The translations under genes and the position numbers were made by a program. From the NCBI GenBank assembly GCA_021372495.1, contig JAJFUF010000040.1:124001-188000 (forward strand): DNA of 64,000 nt. The letters run 5' to 3'. The DNA comes from Lysobacteraceae bacterium. GTDB taxonomy: Bacteria > Pseudomonadota > Gammaproteobacteria > Xanthomonadales > Rhodanobacteraceae. Below, piece by piece: positions 35,774 through 51,671 of this stretch (its first letter is position 1; each line of letters starts with the position of its first letter). The notes under the pieces were generated by a model. That model had not been told where the DNA came from. It was given only the letters and a program-made list of their open reading frames with translations, and made no database searches.

Positions 35774-37693
35774 TTACTGCAGGCGGTCTTCGGCGGTCTT
35801 GATCTTGGCGGCGCCACGCAGCGCGGCGACGAACTCGCGCACCGCTTCCGCGCCGTACATGCGCCCGAGCTGCTGGCGCAGCATGCTGCGCTCCTGCTGC
35901 GCGGCCTTGGCCGGATCGCCCGCGTGCACCGCGTCCAGCGCCACCAGGGCGTAGGCGCCGTGCTCGAGCGGCACCAGCGCGGTGCTCGGCTTGGCCGCGG
36001 CCGGATGCGGCATGCGGAACACCGCATCCAGCAGCGCCTGCTCCGGCTGCTGCGCGTCGCGGCCGGTGCCGGCGGCGGTTAGCATCTGCGCGCCCGCGTC
36101 GGCGGCGATGGCCTGCAGGTCGCCGCCCTGCTGCAGCTTCGCGTACAGCGTCTGCGCGCGCTGCTTGGCCGCCGCCTCGGCGCGCTCGGCGAGCACGCGC
36201 TGGCGGATCGCGTCGCGCACCGCGTCCAGCGGTTTCGGCGTCGCCGCGGTGTGCTTGGCGTCGCGCAGCACGACGATGTGGTTCGGGCCCAGCTCGACCG
36301 GATCGGAGGTATTGCCTTCGACCAGCACGGTGTTGGAGAACGCCGCCTCGACCACCTTCGGATTCGCGGCGATGCCCTGGCCGCCGCTGCGCGGGAACGC
36401 GTCGGTGGTCTGGATCGTCAGGCCCAACGCCCGGGCCGCGGGCTCGAGCGAGCTCGGATCCTGGTAGATCAGGTCGGTCAGCTTGCCGGCCACTTCGCTG
36501 AACTTGCGTTCGCGCTCGGAATCCAGCATCTGCTTGGCCAGTTCGCCCTTGACCTGCTCGAACGGCTTGGCTTCGCCGGCGCGCTCGTCGCGCAGCCAGA
36601 TCACGTGGTAGCCCTCGCTGGACAGCACCGGATCGGAGACCTGGCCCTTGTGCAGCGCGAACAGCGCCGCCTCGAAGGCGGGGTCGGTGTCGCCCTTGCT
36701 GACCCAGCCGAGGTCGCCGCCCTGGCGCTTGGAGCCGAGGTCGTCGGAGTTCTGCTCGGCCAGCTTGGCGAAGTCCGCGCCCGGCGCCTTGGCCTCGGCG
36801 TCCAGCTTCTGCGCCTTCTCCAGCGCCGCCTTCTGCTGCGCCGGCGTCGCGTTCGCCGGCACCTTCACCAGGATGTGCGACGCCAGGCGCTGCTCGGGCA
36901 GCACGAAGCGCTGCTTCTCGTCCTCGTAGCGCTTCTTCAGCGACTCGTCGTCGATCGTGGCGTCGACCTTGAGGCTGGCGGCGTCCAGTTCGAGGTACTG
37001 CAGCGCCACCGTCTCCGGATTCATGAAATCGGACCGGTGCGCATTGTAGTAAGCGGCGATCTCGGCATCGTCGACCGCGCCCTCGCCCTCGCCCGCGCCC
37101 GGTGCGGGCAGTTGCACGTAGCGGAAATCGCGGGTCTGCAGTTTCAGGCGCAGGTAGGCGTCGACGTCGGCATCGGTGGCGAACGCGCTGGCTTCGACCG
37201 CCTGCGGCAGGGTTTCCGCCTCGAGGTCGGAACGCACGCGTTCCTGGAACGCCAGTGGCGACATGCCTTGCGCCGCCAGCACCGCACGGTAGGCGCCATC
37301 GTCGAACTTGCCGTCGACCTGGAACGCGGGGATCGCGGCGATCGCGTCGCGCACCTGCACGTCGGACACCGTCGCGCCGAGTTCCTCGCCGGCCTGCATC
37401 ACGACCTGGCGATCGATCAGGGCGTCGAGGACCTGGCGCTTGACCTCGGGCTTCTCGAAGTAGCTGCCGTCCAGCTTGTTGCCGCTCTGCTGCTGCGCGC
37501 GCTGGCGGTAATTGTCCATCGCGGTGCGGAAGTCCTGCTGGCTGACTTCGTGGCCGTCGACCTTGGCCACGAAGGTATCGGTGCGGGCGACGAAGTACGA
37601 CTCGATGCCGAAGAACGAGAACACGAAGACCAGCAGGCCGAAGAAGATCTTCGCCAGCCAACCCGACAACAAATTGCGCATTTTGCTCAGCAT
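35774..37693 (-). CDS. ppiD: peptidyl-prolyl isomerase/chaperone PpiD
   Basis: PpiD is an inner-membrane periplasmic chaperone that helps proteins leaving the Sec channel. The 639-residue protein starts MLSKMRNLLSGWLAKIFFG with one membrane helix at about residues 15-33. A SurA_N-like domain (VDGHEVSQQDFRTAMDNY) comes next, then a parvulin domain (ASHILVKVPANATPAQ, LGWVSKGDTDPAFEAALFAL, GYHVIWLRDER), and a C-terminal repeat of the N-terminal type fold. Length and order match PpiD. It is downstream of the hupB-tRNA-Val-tRNA-Asp block, after a terminator. Confidence 0.93.
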   Translation of the reverse strand: MLSKMRNLLSGWLAKIFFGLLVFVFSFFGIESYFVARTDTFVAKVDGHEVSQQDFRTAMDNYRQRAQQQSGNKLDGSYFEKPEVKRQVLDALIDRQVVMQAGEELGATVSDVQVRDAIAAIPAFQVDGKFDDGAYRAVLAAQGMSPLAFQERVRSDLEAETLPQAVEASAFATDADVDAYLRLKLQTRDFRYVQLPAPGAGEGEGAVDDAEIAAYYNAHRSDFMNPETVALQYLELDAASLKVDATIDDESLKKRYEDEKQRFVLPEQRLASHILVKVPANATPAQQKAALEKAQKLDAEAKAPGADFAKLAEQNSDDLGSKRQGGDLGWVSKGDTDPAFEAALFALHKGQVSDPVLSSEGYHVIWLRDERAGEAKPFEQVKGELAKQMLDSERERKFSEVAGKLTDLIYQDPSSLEPAARALGLTIQTTDAFPRSGGQGIAANPKVVEAAFSNTVLVEGNTSDPVELGPNHIVVLRDAKHTAATPKPLDAVRDAIRQRVLAERAEAAAKQRAQTLYAKLQQGGDLQAIAADAGAQMLTAAGTGRDAQQPEQALLDAVFRMPHPAAAKPSTALVPLEHGAYALVALDAVHAGDPAKAAQQERSMLRQQLGRMYGAEAVREFVAALRGAAKIKTAEDRLQ

Positions 37694-37743
37694 CGTTCTC
37701 GCCCGCTGCAGCGGCCGCCTCGCGGCGGCATATCCGTAAATGG

Positions 37744-37768
37744 CAAGGGCGCCCCGCGGGCGCCCTTG
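37744..37768 (-). terminator. terminator after tRNA-Asp
   Basis: CAAGGGCGCC (37744-37753) and GGCGCCCTTG (37759-37768) form a perfect 10-base stem with a 5-base loop. On the minus strand it follows tRNA-Asp and is followed by CCATTTAC, so it should end the hupB/tRNA transcript before ppiD. Confidence 0.75.
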
Positions 37769-37776
37769 TCGGTAGG

Positions 37777-37853
37777 TGGCGGAGTGGACGGGACTCGAAC
37801 CCGCGACCCCCGGCGTGACAGGCCGGTATTCTAACCGTCTGAACTACCACTCC
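37777..37853 (-). tRNA. tRNA-Asp (GTC)
   Basis: Cloverleaf with acceptor GGAGTGG/CCACTCC, anticodon loop CTGTCAC (GTC), T-loop GGTTCGAGTCC and an encoded CCA (37777-37779). It is 77 bases with CCA. Confidence 0.97.
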
Positions 37854-37859
37854 GCGGCT

Positions 37860-37934
37860 TGGTGGGTGCTGAGGGGATCGAACCCCCGACCCTCGCCTTG
37901 TAAGGGCGACGCTCTACCGCTGAGCTAAGCACCC
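37860..37934 (-). tRNA. tRNA-Val (TAC)
   Basis: Cloverleaf with acceptor GGGTGCT/AGCACCC, anticodon loop CTTACAA (TAC), T-loop GGTTCGATCCC and an encoded CCA (37860-37862). It lies 11 bases after the hupB stop and 6 bases before tRNA-Asp, so all three are probably one transcript. Confidence 0.97.
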
Positions 37935-37945
37935 GACAAAGCGGC

Positions 37946-38218
37946 TCAGTTTATTGCGTCCTTGAGCGCCTTGCCAGCCTTGAAGGAAGGGACCTTCGAG
38001 GCCTTGATCTTGATCGTCTGACCGGTGCGCGGGTTGCGGCCGGTGCGGGCGGCGCGCTTGCGCACGGTGAAGGTGCCGAAGCCAACCAGCGATACGTTGT
38101 CGCCCTTCTTCAGGGACTTCTTGACCACCTCGAGCATCGCCTCGACGGCGCGGCCGGCATCGGCCTTGGTCATCCCGGTGCTGTCGGCGACAGCAGTCAC
38201 GAACTCGGCTTTGTTCAT
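37946..38218 (-). CDS. hupB: DNA-binding protein HU-beta
   Basis: HU is a nucleoid protein that bends DNA. The 90-residue protein starts [28 protein letters not shown], has [46 protein letters not shown] with the beta-arm proline, and is a full-length HU. It is downstream of lon but has its own promoter (38369-38397). A GGAG ribosome site precedes the ATG. Confidence 0.97.
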   Translation of the reverse strand: MNKAEFVTAVADSTGMTKADAGRAVEAMLEVVKKSLKKGDNVSLVGFGTFTVRKRAARTGRNPRTGQTIKIKASKVPSFKAGKALKDAIN

Positions 38219-38368
38219 TTAAGACTCCTTCTCAGGATTGTGCGGCCCGCTATGCATGCGCTTCGGGAGAAGCGGCATCCGCCAACGCGCGTCGGGCCCC
38301 CATCGGATGCCACTTCGGATCCCCGCAATCGCTCGAAGACGGCGCCTCGGCCAGATCGCGGTCCAACC

Positions 38369-38397
38369 TTTATACCAGCGCCCCAAAAACCGCGCAA
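38369..38397 (-). promoter_or_regulatory. promoter of hupB
   Basis: On the minus strand TTGCGC (38392-38397), a 17-base spacer and TATAAA (38369-38374) make a good sigma-70 promoter. The leader to hupB is about 145 bases. The rest of the 334-base hupB-lon spacer holds the lon terminator and no further gene. Confidence 0.7.
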
Positions 38398-38503
38398 CAC
38401 AAGGCGTGGCGCGCCTTTCAGCGATTCGGCGCCGCGCGCCGCGCGCACGCGCGCAAGGACAAAAAGCAAGTGCCGACGGCAGGATGTCCGCGCGGAAAAC
38501 GCC

Positions 38504-38547
38504 ATCGCGCCGCATCGCGCACGCGGACGTGCGCGATGCGGCGCGAT
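38504..38547 (-). terminator. terminator of lon
   Basis: A perfect 19-base inverted repeat (arms 38504-38522 and 38529-38547, ATCGCGCC outermost) encloses a 6-base loop. On the minus strand GGCGTTTTCC follows. It begins 6 bases after the lon stop. Confidence 0.85.
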
Positions 38548-38552
38548 GCGTA

Positions 38553-41093
<2,541 letters not shown>

Positions 41094-41176
41094 AAAATGA
41101 CGTGCGACACGAGCCTGCGCCCGTGCCCCTGCATCGTCAAGTGGAGGCGGCCGCAGCCGCGATCAAGTGCGCGAAA

Positions 41177-42475
<1,299 letters not shown>

Positions 42476-42575
42476 GCTCCGCCCCGAAAATCGTGGTGCG
42501 CTGCGAGGATAGCATAGCCTCCCGGGCCTGCCTGGCAAGCCCGGAAAGCCACCCAATGTGAAAACGCGCGCAGGA

Positions 42576-43211
<636 letters not shown>

Positions 43212-43236
43212 GCGGATCTCCAGGGGCGCGGCCGCC

Positions 43237-44532
43237 TCAGGCGGCCTGGTTCGGGCGCATCACCTCGTCGAAGCTCAGGCGCTTCTCGGTGGTCTTGGCG
43301 TGTTCCGCCACCCACTCCGCCACCTGATCCTCGAGGACGCGGTTCTGCAGTCCGTTCATCAATTGGGGATCCGCATTGTAGAGTTCAATGACCTTGTGCG
43401 GCTCCTCGTAGGTCGAGGCGATCGCGCCGAGCAGCTGGGAGACGCGCTTGCCGTCCACGCGCAGCTGGTGCTGACGAGCGATCTCGCCGATCAGCAGCGA
43501 GGCGATCACGCGGCGGCGCGCCAGCGGCTCGGCGCCGACCAGCGCCTCCGGCGGCAGCTGCGCGCCCTGCGGCAGGCTGGCGCGGACGATCGCCTCGGCC
43601 TCGGCCTGCACCATCACGCGCGGCACGTCCAGGTCCGGGCGCGTCGCGGCCAGCTTGCCGGCGACCTCGTTCTTCAGGCGCGCCAGCAGCGTGTTGGCCA
43701 GCTCGCGCTCCAGGTTGGCGCGCACCTCGGTGCGGAACGTCTCCAGGCTGCCGTCGGCGATGCCGAACTGCCGGATGAAAGCGGTGTCCAGCTCGGGCAC
43801 CTTCGGCGCCTGCACCTTGGTGACCTTGAGGCTGACGCGCGCCAGCTTGCCGGCCAGGTCCGGGTTGCGGAATTCCGCCGGGAAGGCGACGTCGACCTCC
43901 AGTTCGGCGCCGACCGCCTGGCCGGTCAGCGCGGCGTCGAACTCCTTGAACAGGGTGCCACTGCCGAGCACCGAACCGGCGCGCTCCAGGCCCTGCTCCG
44001 GCCAGCGCCGGTCCGCGGTCTGCGCGGCATATTCGAACAGCACCAGGTCGCCCGCCTGCGCGGCGCGCTCGACCACCTCGAAGCCGCGGCGCTGCTGGCG
44101 CAGGGTCTCGATCATGGTGTCGACGTCGGCCTCGGTGACGGTCGCCACCGGGCGCTCGATCTCCAGCGCGGCAACGTCCACGCCGCCGAGCTCCGGCAGT
44201 ACCTCGAAGGTCGCGGTATAGGCGATCTCGCCGGCCTCGGGGGCACCGGTGGTATCGATCGACGGCGGCGCCACCGGGCGCAGGTTCTCCTTGGCCACCG
44301 CCTCGCGGAACGTGCTGCCGATCAGCTCCGAAAGCGCCTCGCCGCGGATCTGCGCGCCGTAACGCTGCTCGATCACCTTGGCCGGGACCTTGCCGGGGCG
44401 GAAACCCTTCAGGCGGGCGCTGCGCCCCATCTGCACGATGCGCTCGCGCACCTGCGATTCCAGCTGCTCGGCGGGGAACCTGACCGTGAGCTTGCGCTCC
44501 AGCTTGCCGACGTTCTCGACTGAAACTTGCAT
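43237..44532 (-). CDS. tig: trigger factor
   Basis: Trigger factor is the ribosome-bound chaperone with prolyl isomerase activity. The 431-residue protein starts [20 protein letters not shown], has the ribosome-binding [17 protein letters not shown] near residue 45, a FKBP-like domain ([37 protein letters not shown]) and a helical C-terminal chaperone domain. The start is fixed by family alignment. It is the first protein gene after the six-tRNA cluster on the same strand. Confidence 0.96.
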   Translation of the reverse strand: MQVSVENVGKLERKLTVRFPAEQLESQVRERIVQMGRSARLKGFRPGKVPAKVIEQRYGAQIRGEALSELIGSTFREAVAKENLRPVAPPSIDTTGAPEAGEIAYTATFEVLPELGGVDVAALEIERPVATVTEADVDTMIETLRQQRRGFEVVERAAQAGDLVLFEYAAQTADRRWPEQGLERAGSVLGSGTLFKEFDAALTGQAVGAELEVDVAFPAEFRNPDLAGKLARVSLKVTKVQAPKVPELDTAFIRQFGIADGSLETFRTEVRANLERELANTLLARLKNEVAGKLAATRPDLDVPRVMVQAEAEAIVRASLPQGAQLPPEALVGAEPLARRRVIASLLIGEIARQHQLRVDGKRVSQLLGAIASTYEEPHKVIELYNADPQLMNGLQNRVLEDQVAEWVAEHAKTTEKRLSFDEVMRPNQAA

Positions 44533-44588
44533 GCCGACTCCCGAAACTGCGAAAGGCCGCCGCCGGCTTACGCCGCCGCCGTGCGGGT

Positions 44589-44673
44589 TGGTGCGAAAGG
44601 AGAGACTCGAACTCTCACGGGTTGCCCCACTGGAACCTAAATCCAGCGCGTCTACCAGTTCCGCCACTTTCGC
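44589..44673 (-). tRNA. tRNA-Leu (TAG)
   Basis: Class II tRNA with acceptor GCGAAAG/CTTTCGC, anticodon loop TTTAGGT (TAG), a long variable arm, T-loop AGTTCGAGTCT and an encoded CCA. It is the last tRNA of a six-gene cluster and lies 56 bases before tig. Confidence 0.96.
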
Positions 44674-44739
44674 AGCGTCCGAACATCACGATGCCGCCGG
44701 ACACGAAACTCTGGGGAACCACGCGAGCCGAGGGAAGGA

Positions 44740-44815
44740 TGGTGGGCCGTCTAGGACTCGAACCTAGAACCTACGGATTAAGAGTCCGCTGCTCTACCAA
44801 TTGAGCTAACGGCCC
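44740..44815 (-). tRNA. tRNA-Lys (CTT)
   Basis: Cloverleaf with acceptor GGGCCGT/ACGGCCC, anticodon loop CTCTTAA (CTT), T-loop GGTTCGAGTCC and an encoded CCA. It is 76 bases with CCA. Confidence 0.96.
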
Positions 44816-44849
44816 ACTGATTTGTGCGTTCAGTACATGGTACTGAATC

Positions 44850-44927
44850 TGGGGTGGGCGATGGGACTCGAACCCACGACAACCGGAATCACAATCCGGT
44901 ACTCTAACCAACTGAGCTACGCCCACC
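44850..44927 (-). tRNA. tRNA-His (GTG)
   Basis: Cloverleaf with acceptor GTGGGCG/CGCCCAC, anticodon loop TTGTGAT (GTG), T-loop GGTTCGAGTCC and an encoded CCA. A G at position -1 faces C73, as histidine tRNAs need. Confidence 0.96.
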
Positions 44928-44947
44928 ATAAAGCTTGCGACCACGTT

Positions 44948-45024
44948 TGGCGCGCCCGACAGGACTCGAACCTGCAACCGTCGGCTTAGAAGGCCGATGC
45001 TCTATCCGGTTGAGCTACAGGCGC
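44948..45024 (-). tRNA. tRNA-Arg (TCT)
   Basis: Cloverleaf with anticodon loop CTTCTAA (TCT), acceptor GCGCCTG pairing with CGGGCGC (one G-U), T-loop GGTTCGAGTCC and an encoded CCA. Confidence 0.96.
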
Positions 45025-45047
45025 AGTCTCTGGCAAACACAGCCGGG

Positions 45048-45124
45048 TGGTCGGGGTAGAGGGATTCGAACCCCCGACTTTTGCGTCCCAAACGCAACGC
45101 TCTACCAGGCTGAGCTATACCCCG
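45048..45124 (-). tRNA. tRNA-Pro (TGG)
   Basis: Cloverleaf with acceptor CGGGGTA/TACCCCG, starting with C as proline tRNAs do. The anticodon loop is TTTGGGA (TGG), the T-loop GGTTCGAATCC, and the CCA is encoded. Confidence 0.96.
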
Positions 45125-45306
45125 TCGCTTTCCGGACCCCTCGGCAGAGCAGTGTCCCGAAGATCCGAAATAGTACGGACGAGCCTTGCAGCAGTCAATC
45201 GGTTTCGTCGCGGCGACGGACCGGACGACCCGCCCGCCGCGACTCCGCGCATCGACCTGCGGAGCCAAACAAAACGGGGCGCCGGGCACCCCGTTCCGTC
45301 GAAAAA

Positions 45307-45383
45307 TGGCGCGCCCGGAGAGATTCGAACTCCCGACCACCAAGTTCGTAGCCTGGTACTCTATCCAACTGAGCTACGGGCGC
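45307..45383 (-). tRNA. tRNA-Arg (ACG)
   Basis: Cloverleaf with acceptor GCGCCCG/CGGGCGC, anticodon loop CTACGAA (ACG, to be edited to inosine by TadA), T-loop AGTTCGAATCT and an encoded CCA. It is the first tRNA of the cluster, after the promoter at 45451-45479. The 182 bases to tRNA-Pro hold no gene I can see. Confidence 0.96.
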
Positions 45384-45450
45384 GCACGAAAACCTTCCGC
45401 CGGCTTGCGCCGCGCTGCAACCGCCAGCGCGCCGTTCGGCGAGACGCGAG

Positions 45451-45479
45451 ATTATTCCGGCCCGCCGCGCGGGCGTCAA
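45451..45479 (-). promoter_or_regulatory. promoter of the six-tRNA cluster
   Basis: On the minus strand TTGACG (45474-45479), a 17-base spacer and AATAAT (45451-45456) form a strong sigma-70 promoter, about 70 bases before tRNA-Arg(ACG). A GC-rich discriminator follows, as is usual for stable RNA genes. Confidence 0.75.
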
Positions 45480-45617
45480 GCCCCCGCTGCGTCGCCCCGA
45501 CGCCATTCCGCAACGCCGCCGCGGAACGCGTCCCGCGCAACCGCGAGCGTCGTCGCGGCCATCGGAACGAATAGCCGTCTGGACGTCTATTCGCGAACAA
45601 CACCTGCTTCATGCAAA

Positions 45618-45645
45618 AGAGCCGCGGCGCATGCGTCGCGGCTCT
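45618..45645 (-). terminator. terminator of tRNA-Ser(GCT)
   Basis: AGAGCCGCG (45618-45626) and CGCGGCTCT (45637-45645) form a perfect stem. On the minus strand it is followed by TTTTGC. It lies 10 bases after the tRNA. Confidence 0.85.
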
Positions 45646-45655
45646 TCGGATCAAC

Positions 45656-45748
45656 TGGCGGAGAGAGAGGGATTCGAACCCTCGATAGAGCTTTTGACCC
45701 TATACTCCCTTAGCAGGGGAGCCCCTTCGGCCTCTCGGGCATCTCTCC
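45656..45748 (-). tRNA. tRNA-Ser (GCT)
   Basis: Class II tRNA with acceptor GGAGAGA/TCTCTCC, anticodon loop CTGCTAA (GCT), a long variable arm, T-loop GGTTCGAATCC and an encoded CCA. It follows csrA, the usual neighbour in gammaproteobacteria, but has its own promoter. Confidence 0.96.
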
Positions 45749-45791
45749 GTGTAACGAGCGTGCACGCGGCATCCGCTGCCGCAGACCGCGA

Positions 45792-45820
45792 AGGATAGCG
45801 GCTGGTGCCAGGAGCGTAAA
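45792..45820 (-). promoter_or_regulatory. promoter of tRNA-Ser(GCT)
   Basis: On the minus strand TTTACG (45815-45820), a 17-base spacer and TATCCT (45792-45797) form a plausible promoter in the gap between csrA and the tRNA. Confidence 0.6.
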
Positions 45821-45823
45821 GCC

Positions 45824-46030
45824 TCAGTCGGACTCCGATTCGGACGTCGGGGTGTCCGGGTGCTCCTGTTCGCGTTTGATGCGCTGGTAGATCTCTTCAC
45901 GGTGCACGGCCACGTCTTTGGGCGCGTTGATGCCGATGCGTACCTGGTTGCCTTTCACGCCGAGCACGGTGACCGTCACCTGGTCACCGATCATCAGGGT
46001 TTCCCCCACCCGGCGAGTCAAAATCAGCAT
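45824..46030 (-). CDS. csrA: carbon storage regulator CsrA
   Basis: CsrA is an RNA-binding dimer that blocks or stabilises target mRNAs at GGA motifs. The 68-residue protein starts [34 protein letters not shown] and has [12 protein letters not shown], both diagnostic, with an acidic tail [14 protein letters not shown] precedes the ATG. The long leader from the promoter at 46226-46254 contains several GGA triplets, one of them in the ribosome site, which would allow autoregulation. Confidence 0.97.
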   Translation of the reverse strand: MLILTRRVGETLMIGDQVTVTVLGVKGNQVRIGINAPKDVAVHREEIYQRIKREQEHPDTPTSESESD

Positions 46031-46225
46031 GTCGATACTCCTAATCGCTCATGTCGTCAGGCCGCGTACCCTGCCCTCGCGACTCACCCCGGCCGCACTT
46101 GCAGGAAACGGTCCGGCGAACTGCTCGCCGCTGACGCGCCGATCTGGGCGCTTCGACGGTGGCGTGGCCTCTCCCGCGCGCCCGTCGACCGCAGCGGCGA
46201 CTCCCCATGCCGCCACGGCCGGGCG

Positions 46226-46254
46226 ATACTATCCGAGGGCCCTTGCCCGCGCAA
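46226..46254 (-). promoter_or_regulatory. candidate csrA promoter
   Basis: On the minus strand TTGCGC (46249-46254), a 17-base spacer and TAGTAT (46226-46231) give a leader of about 190 bases. The 277-base alaS-csrA spacer shows no other gene. Confidence 0.5.
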
Positions 46255-46307
46255 TTAATGCAACGTGATTTTCGCGTTTAGACCGCAGCGCGCGGCGTTC
46301 GTTCGAA

Positions 46308-49187
<2,880 letters not shown>

Positions 49188-49362
49188 GGAGTTGCGGCAG
49201 TTAGCTCGATTCGGTTCTACGGTGGACACGGGCGATGCGGCCACGCCATCAGCCGGAAATCCCGCCTACGCCCGGACGCCCCGTATGTGCAGGGAGACGT
49301 GCGCGTCGGAAGCGGGATCCCGCCGAGGCAGGTTCGGGTCGTGCACGCCGCACCGGCCGGAA

Positions 49363-49863
49363 TCAATCCTCGGCCGTGCCGGCATCGTCCACGTCGGCGT
49401 GGGTGACGGCTCTTACTGTGGCGGCATCGAAGCCGCGGCGCAAGAGGAACTGGGCGCGGCGGTCGCGCTCGGCGCGGTCGCCGGCGGCGCGGCCGTAACG
49501 GCGCCGCAGCAGTTGCAGCGCCAGCGCCGCCCAGTCGGCGTCGGCCTGCGCCAGCAGCTCGCGGATCGCCGGCTCGGCGATCGCGTGGGTGCGCAGCTCG
49601 GCGCGGATGCGCAGCGGCCCGTAGCCCTGGCTGACGCGCGTGCGCACCAGCATCTCGGCGAAGCGCTCGTCGCTCTGGTACTGCGCGCGCCCCAGCCGGT
49701 CGAGGGCGGCTTCGGCCTCGGCCTCGTCGTAGCCGCTGCGGTCGAGACGCGCGCGCAGCTCGCGCCGCGACTGCTCGCGGCGCGCCAGCCAGCCCAGCGC
49801 GCGGTCGTAGGCGCTGCGCTGGGGCGCGTTGTCGGCATCGGGGGGATCGCGGCGGCGTCTCAT
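49363..49863 (-). CDS. recX: regulatory protein RecX
   Basis: RecX binds and limits RecA filaments. The 166-residue basic, helical protein has the RecX three-helix repeats: [23 protein letters not shown], then [33 protein letters not shown] and [12 protein letters not shown]. The ATG at 49861-49863 is the likely start, as residues upstream are not conserved. It lies 74 bases after recA. Confidence 0.92.
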   Translation of the reverse strand: MRRRRDPPDADNAPQRSAYDRALGWLARREQSRRELRARLDRSGYDEAEAEAALDRLGRAQYQSDERFAEMLVRTRVSQGYGPLRIRAELRTHAIAEPAIRELLAQADADWAALALQLLRRRYGRAAGDRAERDRRAQFLLRRGFDAATVRAVTHADVDDAGTAED

Positions 49864-49937
49864 GCGGCACCCCGGGTCCGGCGGTACGCCCGGCCCGGAG
49901 AAGGCGCGCGCGGGCACGCCGCGCGCGCCGTCGTGGA

Positions 49938-50978
<1,041 letters not shown>

Positions 50979-51105
50979 TGCCGATTCCTCGATGGGGCGT
51001 AAGCTTGCGGTGACTGTCTCCGGCGCCGATCTCAGCGACTGCGACGCCGGTACACGACGCGATTATCCCACAGCGGCACGGGCGCCACGCGTGCGCAGCG
51101 CCGCG

Positions 51106-51615
51106 TCAGTCCGTCAGGATTTTCCGCACGCCGGCGAGGGCCTGCGCCACCGTCTGCCGGCGCACCGCCTCGCGGTCGCCGTCGAAATGGAACAGCTCGG
51201 CGCGCGCGTAACCGCCGCGACGCTTCCAGGCGATCCATACCGTGCCGACCGGCTTGTCGTCCGTGCCGCCGCTCGGCCCGGCGATGCCGGTGACCGCCAC
51301 CGCGACCGCCGCGCCGAAGCGCGCCAGCGCACCCGACACCATCTCCACCGCGGTTTCCTGGCTGACCGCGCCGGCGTGCTCCAACGTGTGCGGGTTGACC
51401 CCGAGCAGCGCCTCCTTCGCCTCGTAGCTGTACGCCACCACGCCGCATTCGAACCAGTTCGAGCTGCCCGGCAGGTCGGTCAGGGTCTTGGCGATCCAGC
51501 CGCCGGTGCACGACTCCGCCGCCACCATCGTCTGGCTGCGCAGGGTCAGCGCCTCGGCCACCACCTGCGCCAGCGCATGCAGTTCCGCGTCGCTGGGCAT
51601 CTGCGGCTTGTGCAT
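51106..51615 (-). CDS. CinA C-terminal domain protein (PncC-type nicotinamide-nucleotide amidohydrolase)
   Basis: PncC/CinA-C enzymes deamidate nicotinamide mononucleotide. The 169-residue protein has the family motifs [43 protein letters not shown] and [46 protein letters not shown] follows. It lacks the N-terminal MoeA-like domain of full CinA. The start used is ATG 51613-51615; an upstream ATG would add residues encoded by CGCGACTCC-type repeat sequence. It is divergent from mutS by 56 bases and upstream of recA. Confidence 0.9.
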   Translation of the reverse strand: MHKPQMPSDAELHALAQVVAEALTLRSQTMVAAESCTGGWIAKTLTDLPGSSNWFECGVVAYSYEAKEALLGVNPHTLEHAGAVSQETAVEMVSGALARFGAAVAVAVTGIAGPSGGTDDKPVGTVWIAWKRRGGYARAELFHFDGDREAVRRQTVAQALAGVRKILTD

Positions 51616-51671
51616 GGGAGACTCCACGTTCACGATTCGCGACTCCACGTCCCGCCCGACCCACGCCGAGC

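Noticed and set aside
41094..41176. Heat-shock sigma-32 promoter for lon
   Set aside because: CACTTGACG is present on the minus strand, but no CCCCAT-type -10 follows at the right distance.
44589..45383. CRISPR-like spacing in the run of short repeated motifs
   Set aside because: The repeated GGTTCGA words are T-loops of six tRNA genes, each with a complete cloverleaf.
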